Shown: positions 25,751 through 34,236 of the stretch, in pieces
Layout: the number at the start of each line of letters is the position of its first letter
Numbering within the stretch: position 1 is the stretch's first letter
DNA from: Promineifilum sp019695075
GTDB lineage: Bacteria; Chloroflexota; Anaerolineae; Promineifilales; Promineifilaceae
NCBI GenBank assembly: GCA_026129185.1
Contig: JAHCIO010000025.1
Location: 4,130-68,129 of the forward strand
Length of the DNA: 64,000 nt
Reading direction: 5' to 3'
Notes under the pieces: model-generated
Database searches by the model: none
Told to the model about the DNA's origin: nothing
What the model saw: the letters and a program-made list of their open reading frames with translations, nothing else
Made by a program: the position numbers and the translations under genes

Positions 25751-26323
25751 ATGAAAATAGGCGTCCTCGCGCTGCAAGGCGCATTTATCGAACACATCAA
25801 CATCCTGCGGCGGCTGGGGGTCGAGGCGGTCGAGGTGCGGCTGCCGGAGGACCTGGCCGGGCTGGATGGGCTGATTATCCCCGGCGGCGAGAGCACGACC
25901 ATCGGCAAGCTGGCCAACACCTACGGCCTGACCGAGCCGCTGCGGGCCTTCGCCGCGGCCAAGCCGGTCTGGGGCACGTGCGCGGGGATGATCTTCATGG
26001 CCAAGAGCATTGGCCGCGACCAACCGCTGCTGGGGCTGATGGACATTGAGGTCGAGCGCAACGCCTTCGGCCGCCAGGTCGATAGCTTCATCACGCCCAT
26101 CGACGTGGACGGGCTGAACGGCAGCGGGCCGTTCCCGGCCGTCTTCATCCGCGGGCCGCGCCTGGTGGCCGCCCACGGCAACGCCCGCGTCCTGGCCCGC
26201 CTGGCCGACGGCACGCCCGTGGCCGCCGAGGAGGGCCACTGGCTGGCAACCTCGTTCCACCCGGAACTAACCGACGATACACGGTTGCACGAGTACTTCT
26301 TGAAGCTGGTCGAGAGGGGCTAG
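25751..26323 (+). CDS. pdxT: Pyridoxal 5'-phosphate synthase, glutaminase subunit PdxT
   Basis: The 190-aa class I glutaminase supplies ammonia to PdxS. The catalytic triad is visible: C77 in VWGTCAGMIF, H170 and E172 in TSFHPELT. The GGES loop is at residues 45-48. Length and sequence are normal for the family. It ends next to a low-complexity repeat block. Confidence 0.97.
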   Translation: MKIGVLALQGAFIEHINILRRLGVEAVEVRLPEDLAGLDGLIIPGGESTTIGKLANTYGLTEPLRAFAAAKPVWGTCAGMIFMAKSIGRDQPLLGLMDIEVERNAFGRQVDSFITPIDVDGLNGSGPFPAVFIRGPRLVAAHGNARVLARLADGTPVAAEEGHWLATSFHPELTDDTRLHEYFLKLVERG

Positions 26324-26394
26324 GTTCCAGGGGCCAGGGAAGAGGACTCTTCCCTAACCCCTAACCCCTATCCCCTAATCCCTAGCCCCTACTC
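26324..26394. repeat. Low-complexity repeat, families D and B
   Basis: GGTTCCAGGGGCCAGGGAAGAGG (family D) is joined to CCCTAACCCCTAACCCCTATCC (family B). It lies between the convergent pdxT and histidine kinase genes. Confidence 0.75.
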
Positions 26395-27501
26395 TTACGG
26401 CTTGCGCGGCAAAATGACCGTCACCGTCGCCCCGCCATCGGGGTTGTTCGCGGCGGTGATCTGGCCACCGTGCTGGCGCACGATGCCCTCGGCGATGTAG
26501 AGGCCCAGCCCTGTGCCCTGGCCATTGGGCTTGGTGGTGAAAAACGGCTCGAAGATGCGCGGCAGGATGGCCAGGTCGATGCCCGTGCCCGTGTCGCTGA
26601 CGGCGAAGGCGAACCAGTCGCCGCCGGCCAGTTGCGGCGTCCAGAAGCGCACGTGGACGGTGCCGCCGTCGGGCTGCATGGCGTCGCGGGCGTTGGTCAG
26701 CAGGTTGATGAGCACCTGGGCGATGCGGTGGTGGTCGCAGAAGATGGTTTGCAGGCCCGGCTCCAGGTCTAACTCGACGGTGACGTGGGCCTGCTTGCGG
26801 AACTGCTGCTCGACCATCATCAGCGCGTCTTGCGCCACGGCCGCCGGGCTGGTGATGGCGATGGCCGCGCCGTCGGCCGTGTCGCGGCCGACGCTGTGGG
26901 CGTAGTTGCGCAAGACCTCGACGATGCGCGCGCAGCGCAGGGCGCTCTGCTCAATCATCTCCACGTAGCGGGCCAGCTCCTCGCGCCCCAGCGCTTCGCC
27001 GTCCAGCTCGTCGCGCAGGTTCATGCACGTGGCCGTGATGACGCTGATCGGGTTGGTCAGTTCGTGGGCCACGCTGGCGGTCAGCGTGCCGATGCCGGCC
27101 AGCCGTTGGGCGTGAACCAGCGATTCGTTGAGCCGATCCAACTCGTCGCGGCTGACAAAGGAGACCAGTTGTTCCCCGTCGGCGTCGGCGCTCAGCGGCG
27201 CGACAGCCAGCGACACGGGCAGCGGCTGCCCATTGCGCCGCGTCAGCGCGCCGTCGTGGGCGCGCGCCGGCTCCGGGCGGCCCCGCTCGCCCGTCGCCCG
27301 CCCGGCCGGCAAACCGCCGGCCCAAAACTCAGTCAAGTGCATGTTCGTCAATTGCCCAGCCCCATAGCCAAGCAGCGCCTCGGCCGCCCGATTCGCTGAC
27401 AGTATCTTCCCATTTTTATCCACAACCAGAACGCCCTGAAGCTCGCGCTCGCGCAGAACGTCCTGGAACGGCAGCGCATATTCAGTTTCCACCTTGGCCA
27501 C
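26395..27501 (-). CDS. Soluble PAS-domain sensor histidine kinase
   Basis: This 368-aa kinase has no transmembrane segment. A PAS domain (about residues 15-115, GVLVVDKNGKILSANRAAEA) is followed by HisKA with phosphoacceptor H146 (SVAHELTNPIS), and an HATPase with N box INLLTNARDAM, G1 SDTGTGID, F box FEPFFTTK and G2 GTGLGLYI. It probably senses a cytoplasmic ligand or redox state through PAS. No response regulator is adjacent; the orphan OmpR-type regulator at 5747 is a distant candidate. The start is taken as GTG at 27501 with GAGGGACAG in front. Confidence 0.9.
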   Translation of the reverse strand: MAKVETEYALPFQDVLRERELQGVLVVDKNGKILSANRAAEALLGYGAGQLTNMHLTEFWAGGLPAGRATGERGRPEPARAHDGALTRRNGQPLPVSLAVAPLSADADGEQLVSFVSRDELDRLNESLVHAQRLAGIGTLTASVAHELTNPISVITATCMNLRDELDGEALGREELARYVEMIEQSALRCARIVEVLRNYAHSVGRDTADGAAIAITSPAAVAQDALMMVEQQFRKQAHVTVELDLEPGLQTIFCDHHRIAQVLINLLTNARDAMQPDGGTVHVRFWTPQLAGGDWFAFAVSDTGTGIDLAILPRIFEPFFTTKPNGQGTGLGLYIAEGIVRQHGGQITAANNPDGGATVTVILPRKP

Positions 27502-27632
27502 CTGTCCCTCTTTCCCCGAATGTCCAGGCGATTGAGGCTAGGATACGCGACCGGGGGAGTGAAAACCGTAGCGCCGCCGTAAATATGATGTGAACGAGGC
27601 GTGAACGCGGGGCATGACAATGTTTTCGCTGC

Positions 27633-28373
27633 TCACGCGACTCCCTCGTAGGCGGCCCGCAGCCAGCCGATGAGTTCGTCATCGACCTCGCCGGCCGTGC
27701 TCAGGGCGACCTTGTGGGTGATGCTCCCGCCGCCGACGTTGCGCGAAGCTTCCAGCCGGCCGGCGGCGGCCGTGCCGGGCAGCCGCAGGCCGACGTCGAC
27801 GCGGCTGTTGGTGCTCGGCTGGACGACGGCGAACTGCTTGCCGCGGGCGAAGGCGACATAGCTCTGGCGCACGGCCAATTCCACGTCGTCGCCGAAGCTC
27901 TCGACGATGGGCCGGAGGCGGTCGAAGATGGGCCGCAGCGCCGCCTTGCCGCCGGCATACTGCGCGTCGATGCCCGCCGCGCCGCCGTCGATACTGCCCG
28001 GCCGGAAGCGCACCCCCGACCAGACCGCGTCGATGGCCACCGAGGCGATGCCCCGCCAGCCGGCGGCGCTGAGCGCGGCCCAGCCCTCGTCGCGCGTCAG
28101 ATCGCTGGGGACGCCGGACGACTGCTTGGGGTAGCAGAACCACAGCACGCAATCGGGCCGCACCTGGCCGAGCACGCCGTCGATGACCACCGCCAGTTCG
28201 CCGCTGTCGCGCACGAAAATCTGGGCGAAGTCGCAACGCGCATCGACCGTATCAGTGATGGTAACGCCGGCCGGCAGGCCAAGCGACTCGACGTAGCCGG
28301 GCGGGGCGTTGACGAAGGCGGCGCGCCCGCCGGCCGGCAGCCGGAGCTTTTTGAGGAGGGGATTGGTGATCAT
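27633..28373 (-). CDS. DUF3052-like/DUF5655-like protein
   Basis: This is a 246-aa cytoplasmic protein of two recognisable parts. Residues about 1-130 resemble DUF3052 (PKQSSGVPSDLTRDEGW and WSGVRFRPG). Residues about 145-246 resemble DUF5655 (FGDDVELAVRQSYVAFARGK, then SRVDVGLRL and VDDELIGWLRAAY). Both families are uncharacterised; DUF5655-type domains often sit in predicted protein-interaction or nuclease-associated proteins. No enzyme motif is seen. It is divergent from msrP. Confidence 0.75.
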   Translation of the reverse strand: MITNPLLKKLRLPAGGRAAFVNAPPGYVESLGLPAGVTITDTVDARCDFAQIFVRDSGELAVVIDGVLGQVRPDCVLWFCYPKQSSGVPSDLTRDEGWAALSAAGWRGIASVAIDAVWSGVRFRPGSIDGGAAGIDAQYAGGKAALRPIFDRLRPIVESFGDDVELAVRQSYVAFARGKQFAVVQPSTNSRVDVGLRLPGTAAAGRLEASRNVGGGSITHKVALSTAGEVDDELIGWLRAAYEGVA

Positions 28374-28506
28374 CGGGTTTCCCGTGGCGACGTGTAAGTT
28401 TTTGGTAAGGCTTTCTAAAGGTCAGTTTAATGCAGTGGGATTATAGTAGGGGCAAACATGCGAACCAAGAGAGGCTGCGTATACAGCTTCAGAAGAGGGC
28501 AGCGCC

Positions 28507-29538
28507 ATGCTGATTAAGAAGCGAACCGCACTCGACATCCCGTCGTCCGAAATCACGCCGCGGAGCCTGTACCTGTCGCGGCGGGCGTTCATCACCGGCG
28601 CGGCGGCCGTGGCCGGGGCGGCGGCTCTGGCGGCCTGCGCGCCGAAGACCGACCTGAGCGGCGTCGGCCGGGCGGCCCAGATGCGGGCCACGGCCGCCGC
28701 CGCCGAAGCCGCCGCCGCCGCGGGCACGCCCGTGCCGCCCACGGCCACGCCGGTCGTCGTGCCCGGCCAGACCGACGAGTTGGGCGACCCGTTGACCGAC
28801 ATCGCCGCCGTCACCGGCTATAACAACTACTACGAGTTCTCCACGAACAAGGAAGCCGTCGCCGGGCGAGCGGAGGGCTTCCGCACCTCGCCGTGGCAGG
28901 TGGCCGTCGGTGGGTTGGTGGCCAAGCCGGGCGTCTACGACATCGACGACCTGCGGACGCGCTTCGCGGCCGAGGATCGCGTCTACCGGCTGCGCTGCGT
29001 CGAGGGCTGGTCGATGGTCATCCCCTGGCAGGGCTTCCCGCTGGCCGCGCTGCTGCGCGCGGTTGAGCCGACGAGCGATGCCCAGTACGTCCGCTTCGAG
29101 ACGCTCTACGATCCGGAGCAGATGCCCGGCCAGAACAGCCCCTTCTTCCCCTGGCCCTACGTCGAGGGCTTGCGGCTGGACGAGGCCATGAACGACCTGA
29201 CCCTAATGGCCACCGGCCTCTATGGCGAGACGCTGCGCCCGCAGAACGGCGCGCCCATTCGCCTGGTTGTGCCCTGGAAGTATGGCTTCAAAAGCATCAA
29301 ATCCATCGTCAAGATCGACCTGGTGAACGAAATGCCGGAGTCGCTGTGGATGGCCTCCGCGCCCAACGAGTACGGCTTCTACGCCAACGTCAACCCCGAC
29401 GTGGCTCACCCGCGCTGGTCGCAGGCCACGGAGCGGCGCCTCGGCGAGGGCGGCCGCCGGCCGACGCTGCTGTTCAACGGCTATGGCGAACAGGTGGCCT
29501 CGCTCTACACCGGTATGGATCTGGCGGCAAACTACTAA
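28507..29538 (+). CDS. msrP: Protein-methionine-sulfoxide reductase catalytic subunit MsrP
   Basis: The 343-aa molybdopterin enzyme reduces methionine sulfoxide in extracytoplasmic proteins. The N-terminus has a twin-arginine signal (SRRAFITG, R25-R26) and then a lipobox-like LAAC with C44. The pterin-binding Cys is C164 in YRLRCVEGW. YNNYYEFSTNKE and VPWKYGFKSIKSIV are typical of MsrP/YedY. It is exported folded, and the lipobox suggests lipid anchoring. MsrQ, its haem partner, follows within 15 nt. Confidence 0.95.
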   Translation: MLIKKRTALDIPSSEITPRSLYLSRRAFITGAAAVAGAAALAACAPKTDLSGVGRAAQMRATAAAAEAAAAAGTPVPPTATPVVVPGQTDELGDPLTDIAAVTGYNNYYEFSTNKEAVAGRAEGFRTSPWQVAVGGLVAKPGVYDIDDLRTRFAAEDRVYRLRCVEGWSMVIPWQGFPLAALLRAVEPTSDAQYVRFETLYDPEQMPGQNSPFFPWPYVEGLRLDEAMNDLTLMATGLYGETLRPQNGAPIRLVVPWKYGFKSIKSIVKIDLVNEMPESLWMASAPNEYGFYANVNPDVAHPRWSQATERRLGEGGRRPTLLFNGYGEQVASLYTGMDLAANY

Positions 29539-29553
29539 CCCGTGGATGACGAC

Positions 29554-30219
29554 ATGACCACCCCCATCGAGACACACGCCGCGCCGGCGCGCCGCCCGCG
29601 GCGGCTCTCGCGCGAGGCCCAGCGCCGCTGGCTGCGCATCGCCTACCACGCCATTGGCCTCTTCCCGCTGGCCTGGCTGCTGTACGATTACTGGTTCGGC
29701 CTGCTTGGCCCGGACCCGATTCGGGCTATGACCCTGCGCACGGGCAAGGCGGCCATCATCCTGCTGACGCTCTCGCTGGCGGGCACGCCGGTGGCCACGG
29801 TCTTCGGCTGGAAAGATGCTCTGAACCTGCGCCGGCCGTTTGGCCTCTATGCCTTCCTCTACGTCTGCCTCCATCTAGCCATCTTCGTCGGGCTTGACTA
29901 CAACTTCCTGTTCAAGCTCATCGTCGAGGAGATCGCCGAGCGCCGCTACGCCCTGGTCGGCTTCTCGGCCTTCCTGCTGCTCGTGCCGCTGGCGCTGACT
30001 TCGACCAAGGGCTGGCAGCGCCGCCTGGGCAAGCGCTGGAAGGTGCTCCACAAGCTGGTCTATCTCATCGGCGTGCTGGCCGTCGTTCACTACATCTGGC
30101 TGGTGAAGAACGCCTACGCCCAGCCGCTGCTCTTTGCCGGGTTGGTCGGCGTGCTGCTGCTGATTCGCGTGCCGGCCATTAAGACGGCCATCCTGCGCGC
30201 CCGCCGCCGGCGCTCCTGA
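29554..30219 (+). CDS. msrQ: MsrQ haem-binding membrane subunit
   Basis: This protein of about 221 aa belongs to the ferric-reductase-like transmembrane family and passes electrons from the quinone pool to MsrP. It has five or six hydrophobic helices and haem-ligand histidines (YVCLHLAIF, WKVLHKLVYL and AVVHYIW). The conserved TGKAAIILLTLSLAGTPV segment is present. ATG 29554 is preferred (GGATGACG in front); an in-frame GTG at 29542 would add four residues. Coupled to msrP. Confidence 0.93.
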   Translation: MTTPIETHAAPARRPRRLSREAQRRWLRIAYHAIGLFPLAWLLYDYWFGLLGPDPIRAMTLRTGKAAIILLTLSLAGTPVATVFGWKDALNLRRPFGLYAFLYVCLHLAIFVGLDYNFLFKLIVEEIAERRYALVGFSAFLLLVPLALTSTKGWQRRLGKRWKVLHKLVYLIGVLAVVHYIWLVKNAYAQPLLFAGLVGVLLLIRVPAIKTAILRARRRRS

Positions 30220-30228
30220 GACCGCCCC

Positions 30229-30276
30229 GTGGCGCGATTCTCCGAATCGCGTTCTGCGGTCGGAGAATCGCGCCAC
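30229..30276. repeat. Perfect 17-bp inverted repeat (GTGGCGCGATTCTCCGA)
   Basis: 30229-30245 is the exact complement of 30260-30276, with a 14-nt loop. It lies between msrQ and the methyltransferase gene. An in-frame GTG at its first base is not a credible gene start. Confidence 0.8.
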
Positions 30277-30318
30277 TTGCTTGCCTTTCGGGCCTCTTTG
30301 CATGAGCATTCGTCGGCA

Positions 30319-31032
30319 ATGCAAACGACGATCCTGCTCTTGCTGGCGGCCGTGCTCCTGGTGGGCGCGCTGGGCTGGCTGCTCCACTGGCTGCTGATCC
30401 GCACCGAGGGCGTCTTCCTGGGGCGGCGGGTCGTGGTCTGGCTCTACGACCTGGCCGCGCCGCGCTACGACGCCATCAAACAGTATGACCCGGACACGGA
30501 GAGCGCCTTCGTCGCCTGGCCGCTCAGCCGGCGGCTGAAGGGGCGGCCCGCGCCGGCCGTGCTCGACGTGGCCACGGGCACGGGGCGGCTGCCGTTCTTC
30601 CTGCTGGCCGAGCCGATCTTCAACGGCCGGGTGGTAGGTCTGGACGCCTCGGTGGGGATGCTGGCTCAGGCGTGGGCCAAGCTGGCCGCGTATGACGACC
30701 GCGCGGCCCTCGTCCGCGGCTCGGCTGTTGACCTGCCCTTCGCCGATAACGCCTTTGCCGCCGTCACTTGTCTGGAGGCGCTGGAGTTCCTGCCCGACGA
30801 TGCCGCCGCGCTGCGCGAGATGGCGCGCGTGCTAGAGCCGGGCGGCGTATTGCTGACGACGCGCCGCCAGGGGGCGGAGGCGGGCTACTTCCTCGGCCGC
30901 GCCCGCGGACGCGAAGAGTTGGAAGCGCTGCTGGCCGGCCTGGGTCTGGTTGATGTGCGCAGCCAGCCGTGGCAGGTCGAGTATGAGCTGGTCTGGGCCG
31001 CCAAGGGGCCGGCGCGGGTGAGTCAAATCTGA
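30319..31032 (+). CDS. Membrane-anchored SAM-dependent methyltransferase
   Basis: The 237-aa protein starts at MQTTILLLLAAVLL, an N-terminal membrane helix, followed by a class I methyltransferase domain: motif I VLDVATGTGRLPFF, then VVGLDASVGML, DLPFADNAFAAVTCLEALEF and MARVLEPGGVLL. It resembles the Methyltransf_11 / UbiE-like group. The substrate is unknown; the membrane anchor suggests a lipid or quinone. The start was moved from an upstream GTG located in a hairpin to ATG 30319. Confidence 0.85.
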   Translation: MQTTILLLLAAVLLVGALGWLLHWLLIRTEGVFLGRRVVVWLYDLAAPRYDAIKQYDPDTESAFVAWPLSRRLKGRPAPAVLDVATGTGRLPFFLLAEPIFNGRVVGLDASVGMLAQAWAKLAAYDDRAALVRGSAVDLPFADNAFAAVTCLEALEFLPDDAAALREMARVLEPGGVLLTTRRQGAEAGYFLGRARGREELEALLAGLGLVDVRSQPWQVEYELVWAAKGPARVSQI

Positions 31033-31097
31033 GTAAGGGTCGCCCCGCCCGGCGGGCATGCTAGAATTCAGCCGGTTCGCAGCGAGACACAGCAATT

Positions 31098-32972
31098 ATG
31101 CAGGCAATCTCACCTCGCCCCCCACGCGCCGCCCGCGCCCGCAACCTCGGCTACTTCCTCATCCCGCCCATCGTCGGGTTGACGCTGTTGGCCATGCTGC
31201 TGGCCCTGGGCCTGACTGCCTACCGCGCCCGCTACAGCGGCCGGGTCTACACCGGCGTCAGCGTGGCCGGGGTTGACCTGAGCGAGATGACCGCGGCCGA
31301 GGCCGAGGCCGCCCTCAGCGGGGCGCTGCCCTACGCCGGCTCGGCGACGGTCACCCTGGTCGATCCGGGCACGGGGGCGGAATGGAGCTATACGCCGGCG
31401 CAGTTGGGCATCGCGGTTGATACCGCCGCCACCGCCTCGGCCGCCTTCGACGTCGGCCGCTCCGGCGGGCCGTTGCGCCGCCTGCAAGACGCCTTCCAGA
31501 CCTGGTACTACGGCCGCAGCGTCGCCCCCATCGTCGTCTTCGATGAGGCGCAGCTCGACCGCGCCCTGGTCGGGCTGAGCGACAGTGTGGAGCGCAACGC
31601 CGTCAGCGCCAGCTGGCAGCCCAACGACAGCGGCGCGCCGGCTTATGTCCCGGCGCAGATCGGCCGCGACATCGACCGCGCCTATTTGCGCGAGCAACTA
31701 CTGCAACCCATTCGCGCGGGGGCCGATGCCCGCGTTGAGTTGCTCGTCCACGACATCTACCCGCCCGTCTACGACGACACCGCCACGACGGAGCAACTGG
31801 CCCAACTCTACTCCGAGCCGGTCAGCTTCTACTTCCCACAGCCGTTGGACGACTTTGACCTGAGCGGCGTGACGCTGCCGGCCGAGGAACTGGCCCGTTG
31901 GGTGCGCGTCGAGCAGGTCGAGGGGCCGGACGGCCACGGCCAGCACCGCGTCCAGATCGACGAGAACGCCGCCCGCAACTGGCTGGCCCAGTTCGGGGCG
32001 CAGTTCTACCGCGAGCCGGTCAACGCCCGCTACTACTTCAACGACGACACGCGCCAACTGGTCCTCGTCGCCCCCCACGTCAACGGCCGCGAGCTGGACG
32101 TGGAGGCCACACTCCAGCGCCTCGTCGCCCAACTCAACAGCGGCAACCACGCCGTGCCCATCATCCTGCGCGACATCACCCCGCTGGCCCACTCCGGGGC
32201 GACGGCGGCCGAGCTGGGTATCACCGAACTCATCACCGAGACGACGACCTGGTTCTACGGCTCTTCCGACGCCCGCAAGCACAACATCGCCCGCGCCGCA
32301 GCCAACTTCTACGGTGTCGTCGTCGCCCCCGGCGAGGAGTTCTCCTTCAATCGCTACCTCGGCTCGGTCAGCGAGACTGACGGCTACGAGGTCGGCCTGG
32401 TCATCGTCGGCGGCCGGACGCTGCGCGGCGTCGGCGGCGGCGTCTGCCAGGTCAGCACGACGCTCTACCAGACCGCCTTCTGGGCCGGCTTCCCCATCGT
32501 CGAACGCTGGGAGCACGGCTACATGGTCGGCTACTACAACGATGGCGAGGGGCCGGGCATGGACGCGACCGTCTTTTCGCCCCTGGTTGACTTCCGCTTC
32601 ATCAACAACACGCCCTATCACCTGCTGATCGAGAACTACTACAATCAGGAAAACGAATCACTGACCTTTAAGTTCTATAGCACCAGCATGGGCCGCCGCG
32701 TGGAGAAGACGGAGCCGGTCTTCGAGAACATCGTCCCACCGCCAGAGGACGACGTTTGGGAATACGACGCCGAAATCCCGGCGGGCACAGTGCAGCAGTA
32801 TGACTACGCCGCCGAGGGCGCGCGCGTCACCGTCCAACGGCAGGTCTTCAACGCCGACGGCGAGCTGATTGAGGAGCGCGCCTTCGTCAGCAACTACATC
32901 CCCTGGCCTAACGTGTTCCGTTACGGCGATGGGGTGGAGCCGGGCGACTACTCCTTGGTGCCGGAAAACTAG
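31098..32972 (+). CDS. VanW-family protein with peptidoglycan-binding-like domains
   Basis: The 624-aa protein has one N-terminal membrane helix (VGLTLLAMLLALGLTAY), PG_binding_4-type repeats (TGVSVAGVDLSEMTAAEAEA), and a VanW domain at about residues 385-540 (KHNIARAAANFYGVVVAPGE, FSFNRYLG, GVGGGVCQVSTTLYQTAF). The C-terminal part is G5-like. VanW proteins are linked to the cell wall, but their biochemistry is not established. The bulk should be outside the membrane. A family B repeat follows directly after the stop. Confidence 0.9.
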   Translation: MQAISPRPPRAARARNLGYFLIPPIVGLTLLAMLLALGLTAYRARYSGRVYTGVSVAGVDLSEMTAAEAEAALSGALPYAGSATVTLVDPGTGAEWSYTPAQLGIAVDTAATASAAFDVGRSGGPLRRLQDAFQTWYYGRSVAPIVVFDEAQLDRALVGLSDSVERNAVSASWQPNDSGAPAYVPAQIGRDIDRAYLREQLLQPIRAGADARVELLVHDIYPPVYDDTATTEQLAQLYSEPVSFYFPQPLDDFDLSGVTLPAEELARWVRVEQVEGPDGHGQHRVQIDENAARNWLAQFGAQFYREPVNARYYFNDDTRQLVLVAPHVNGRELDVEATLQRLVAQLNSGNHAVPIILRDITPLAHSGATAAELGITELITETTTWFYGSSDARKHNIARAAANFYGVVVAPGEEFSFNRYLGSVSETDGYEVGLVIVGGRTLRGVGGGVCQVSTTLYQTAFWAGFPIVERWEHGYMVGYYNDGEGPGMDATVFSPLVDFRFINNTPYHLLIENYYNQENESLTFKFYSTSMGRRVEKTEPVFENIVPPPEDDVWEYDAEIPAGTVQQYDYAAEGARVTVQRQVFNADGELIEERAFVSNYIPWPNVFRYGDGVEPGDYSLVPEN

Positions 32973-33055
32973 GGGTTAGGGATTAGGGGCTAGGGATTAG
33001 GAGAAAACGCTCTTTCTAATCCCTAGCCCCTACCCCCTAATCCCTAATCCCCAAC
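32971..33055. repeat. Low-complexity foldback repeat, family B (GGGGTTAGGGATTAGG type)
   Basis: GGGGCTAGGGATTAGG units (32973-33001) are complementary to CTAATCCCTAGCCCC units (33017-33050). It begins in the stop codon of the VanW gene and probably ends its transcript. Confidence 0.8.
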
Positions 33056-33091
33056 TTATCCCCCACTTTTCGCCAGTTTATCGCAACGGGA

Positions 33092-33119
33092 TTGATCTAT
33101 AGAACAAGTGTGCTATTAT
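33092..33119 (+). promoter_or_regulatory. Promoter with a hairpin-containing leader
   Basis: TTGATC (33092-33097) and TATTAT (33114-33119) are 16 nt apart. The inferred leader is about 145 nt and holds the hairpin at 33172. Confidence 0.6.
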
Positions 33120-33171
33120 AGGGAATAGGACAGACACATCCTCTTCCCCTCCCACCACTACCCCTCCGATG

Positions 33172-33202
33172 GGAGCCGGTAAGTGTTGAGCTTACCGGCT
33201 CC
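33172..33202 (+). promoter_or_regulatory. Hairpin in the 5' leader
   Basis: A 12-bp perfect stem (33172-33183 with 33191-33202) with a TGTTGAG loop is followed by pyrimidine-rich TCCTTCTTTCTGG. It lies between the promoter and the start at 33270, so it could be an attenuator, or a terminator of upstream reading. Confidence 0.5.
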
Positions 33203-33269
33203 TCCTTCTTTCTGGTGGACGGCGGAGCCTAGAGGATACCTGCGAGAGAGAAATCAAGGAGAAAGGGTG

Positions 33270-34052
33270 ATGCAGCAAGAACGGTTTTTCAACCGGTTCG
33301 CCGGCTCGCAACCGGTCGAACTGCGCTCCGCGAGCGCGTCCCGCAAGACTGTGATTGGTCTCATTCTTGTGGTCGCCCTCGTTGCGTTTGAGATCTTCAA
33401 CTTCGACACAACGCGATATGCCCTCAACAACCTGCTGGGCGAGGTCGCCTTTTTCGGCGTCACGTGGGCCAGCATCCTGGCCATCGCCTTCTGCGCCATC
33501 GACTTTGCCGGGCTGGCGCGGCTGTTCACGCCAGAGCGCGGCGCGGACGAGCCAAAGGCCGTCTGGTATCTGATGGGCGCGTGGCTGCTGGGGGCGACGA
33601 TGAACGCCATCATGACCTGGTGGGCGGTGTCGCTGACGCTGTTGAGTCATGATTTCGGCAACGAAGTCCTCGGCCGCGAGACGTTGCTGACGATGGTGCC
33701 CATTTTCGTGGCCGCCCTCGTCCTGCTGACACGTATCCTGTTCATCGGCGCCTTCTCGGTGGCCGGTGAGCACCTGTTCGACATCGCCGGGGAGGCCCAG
33801 GCGACGGCCCGGCCACAGCCGGCCCGCGAGAAGCCGGTCGCCGCGCCGCAACCCCAGCCGCAGCGGGCGGCCGCTCAGGCTGCTCCCCGTCGCGCCCCGG
33901 AGATCACCCCGGTAGAAGACGAGCCGGCCGCGCCCATCCCGGCGGCCACGCGACGCACGCCCACCGGCCGGCCGTACGAATCGCCGTCGCTGCCCAGCGG
34001 TGTGCACCGCATGCCCGCGCCAATGGCAGCCCAGGGCAAGACGCACCGCTAA
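33270..34052 (+). CDS. Four-helix membrane protein with a Pro/Ala-rich tail
   Basis: The 260-aa protein starts at MQQERFFNRF (ATG 33270) behind an excellent AAGGAGAAAGGG. About four hydrophobic segments (VIGLILVVALVAFEIF, FFGVTWASILAIAF, LMGAWLLGATMNAIM, MVPIFVAALVLLTRIL) fill residues 28-165. The last 85 residues are a cytoplasmic-looking tail rich in Pro, Ala and Arg. I do not recognise a characterised family. The careful leader (promoter, hairpin, strong RBS) suggests regulated expression. Confidence 0.75.
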   Translation: MQQERFFNRFAGSQPVELRSASASRKTVIGLILVVALVAFEIFNFDTTRYALNNLLGEVAFFGVTWASILAIAFCAIDFAGLARLFTPERGADEPKAVWYLMGAWLLGATMNAIMTWWAVSLTLLSHDFGNEVLGRETLLTMVPIFVAALVLLTRILFIGAFSVAGEHLFDIAGEAQATARPQPAREKPVAAPQPQPQRAAAQAAPRRAPEITPVEDEPAAPIPAATRRTPTGRPYESPSLPSGVHRMPAPMAAQGKTHR

Positions 34053-34059
34053 AGAGGAA

Positions 34060-34200
34060 GCCGGGTCACAGGGGCCAGGTTCCAGGTTCCAGGGAAGGGC
34101 GCGCTTTCCTGGAACCTGGGACCTGGCCCTTTTTTCGCCATTGGCAGACGAGAGCCAGGGAAGAGCGTTGTTCCCTAGAACCTGGAACCTGGCCCCTTCT
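34060..34200. repeat. Low-complexity foldback repeat, family D (CAGGTTCCAGG type)
   Basis: CCAGGTTCCAGGTTCCAGGGAA is complementary to CCTGGAACCTGGGACCTGG within the first half. A second, similar block lies at 34150-34197. Both end in T-rich tracts (CCCTTTTTTCG and CCCCTTCTTTTG), so they could terminate the membrane-protein transcript. Confidence 0.8.
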
Positions 34201-34236
34201 TTTGCGTCTGCATGCCTTTGCGCTAACCTTCCCCCC

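Noticed and set aside
30229..30318. Upstream GTG start for the membrane methyltransferase
   Set aside because: The GTG is the first base of a perfect 17-bp hairpin, and the added residues break the N-terminal membrane helix layout.
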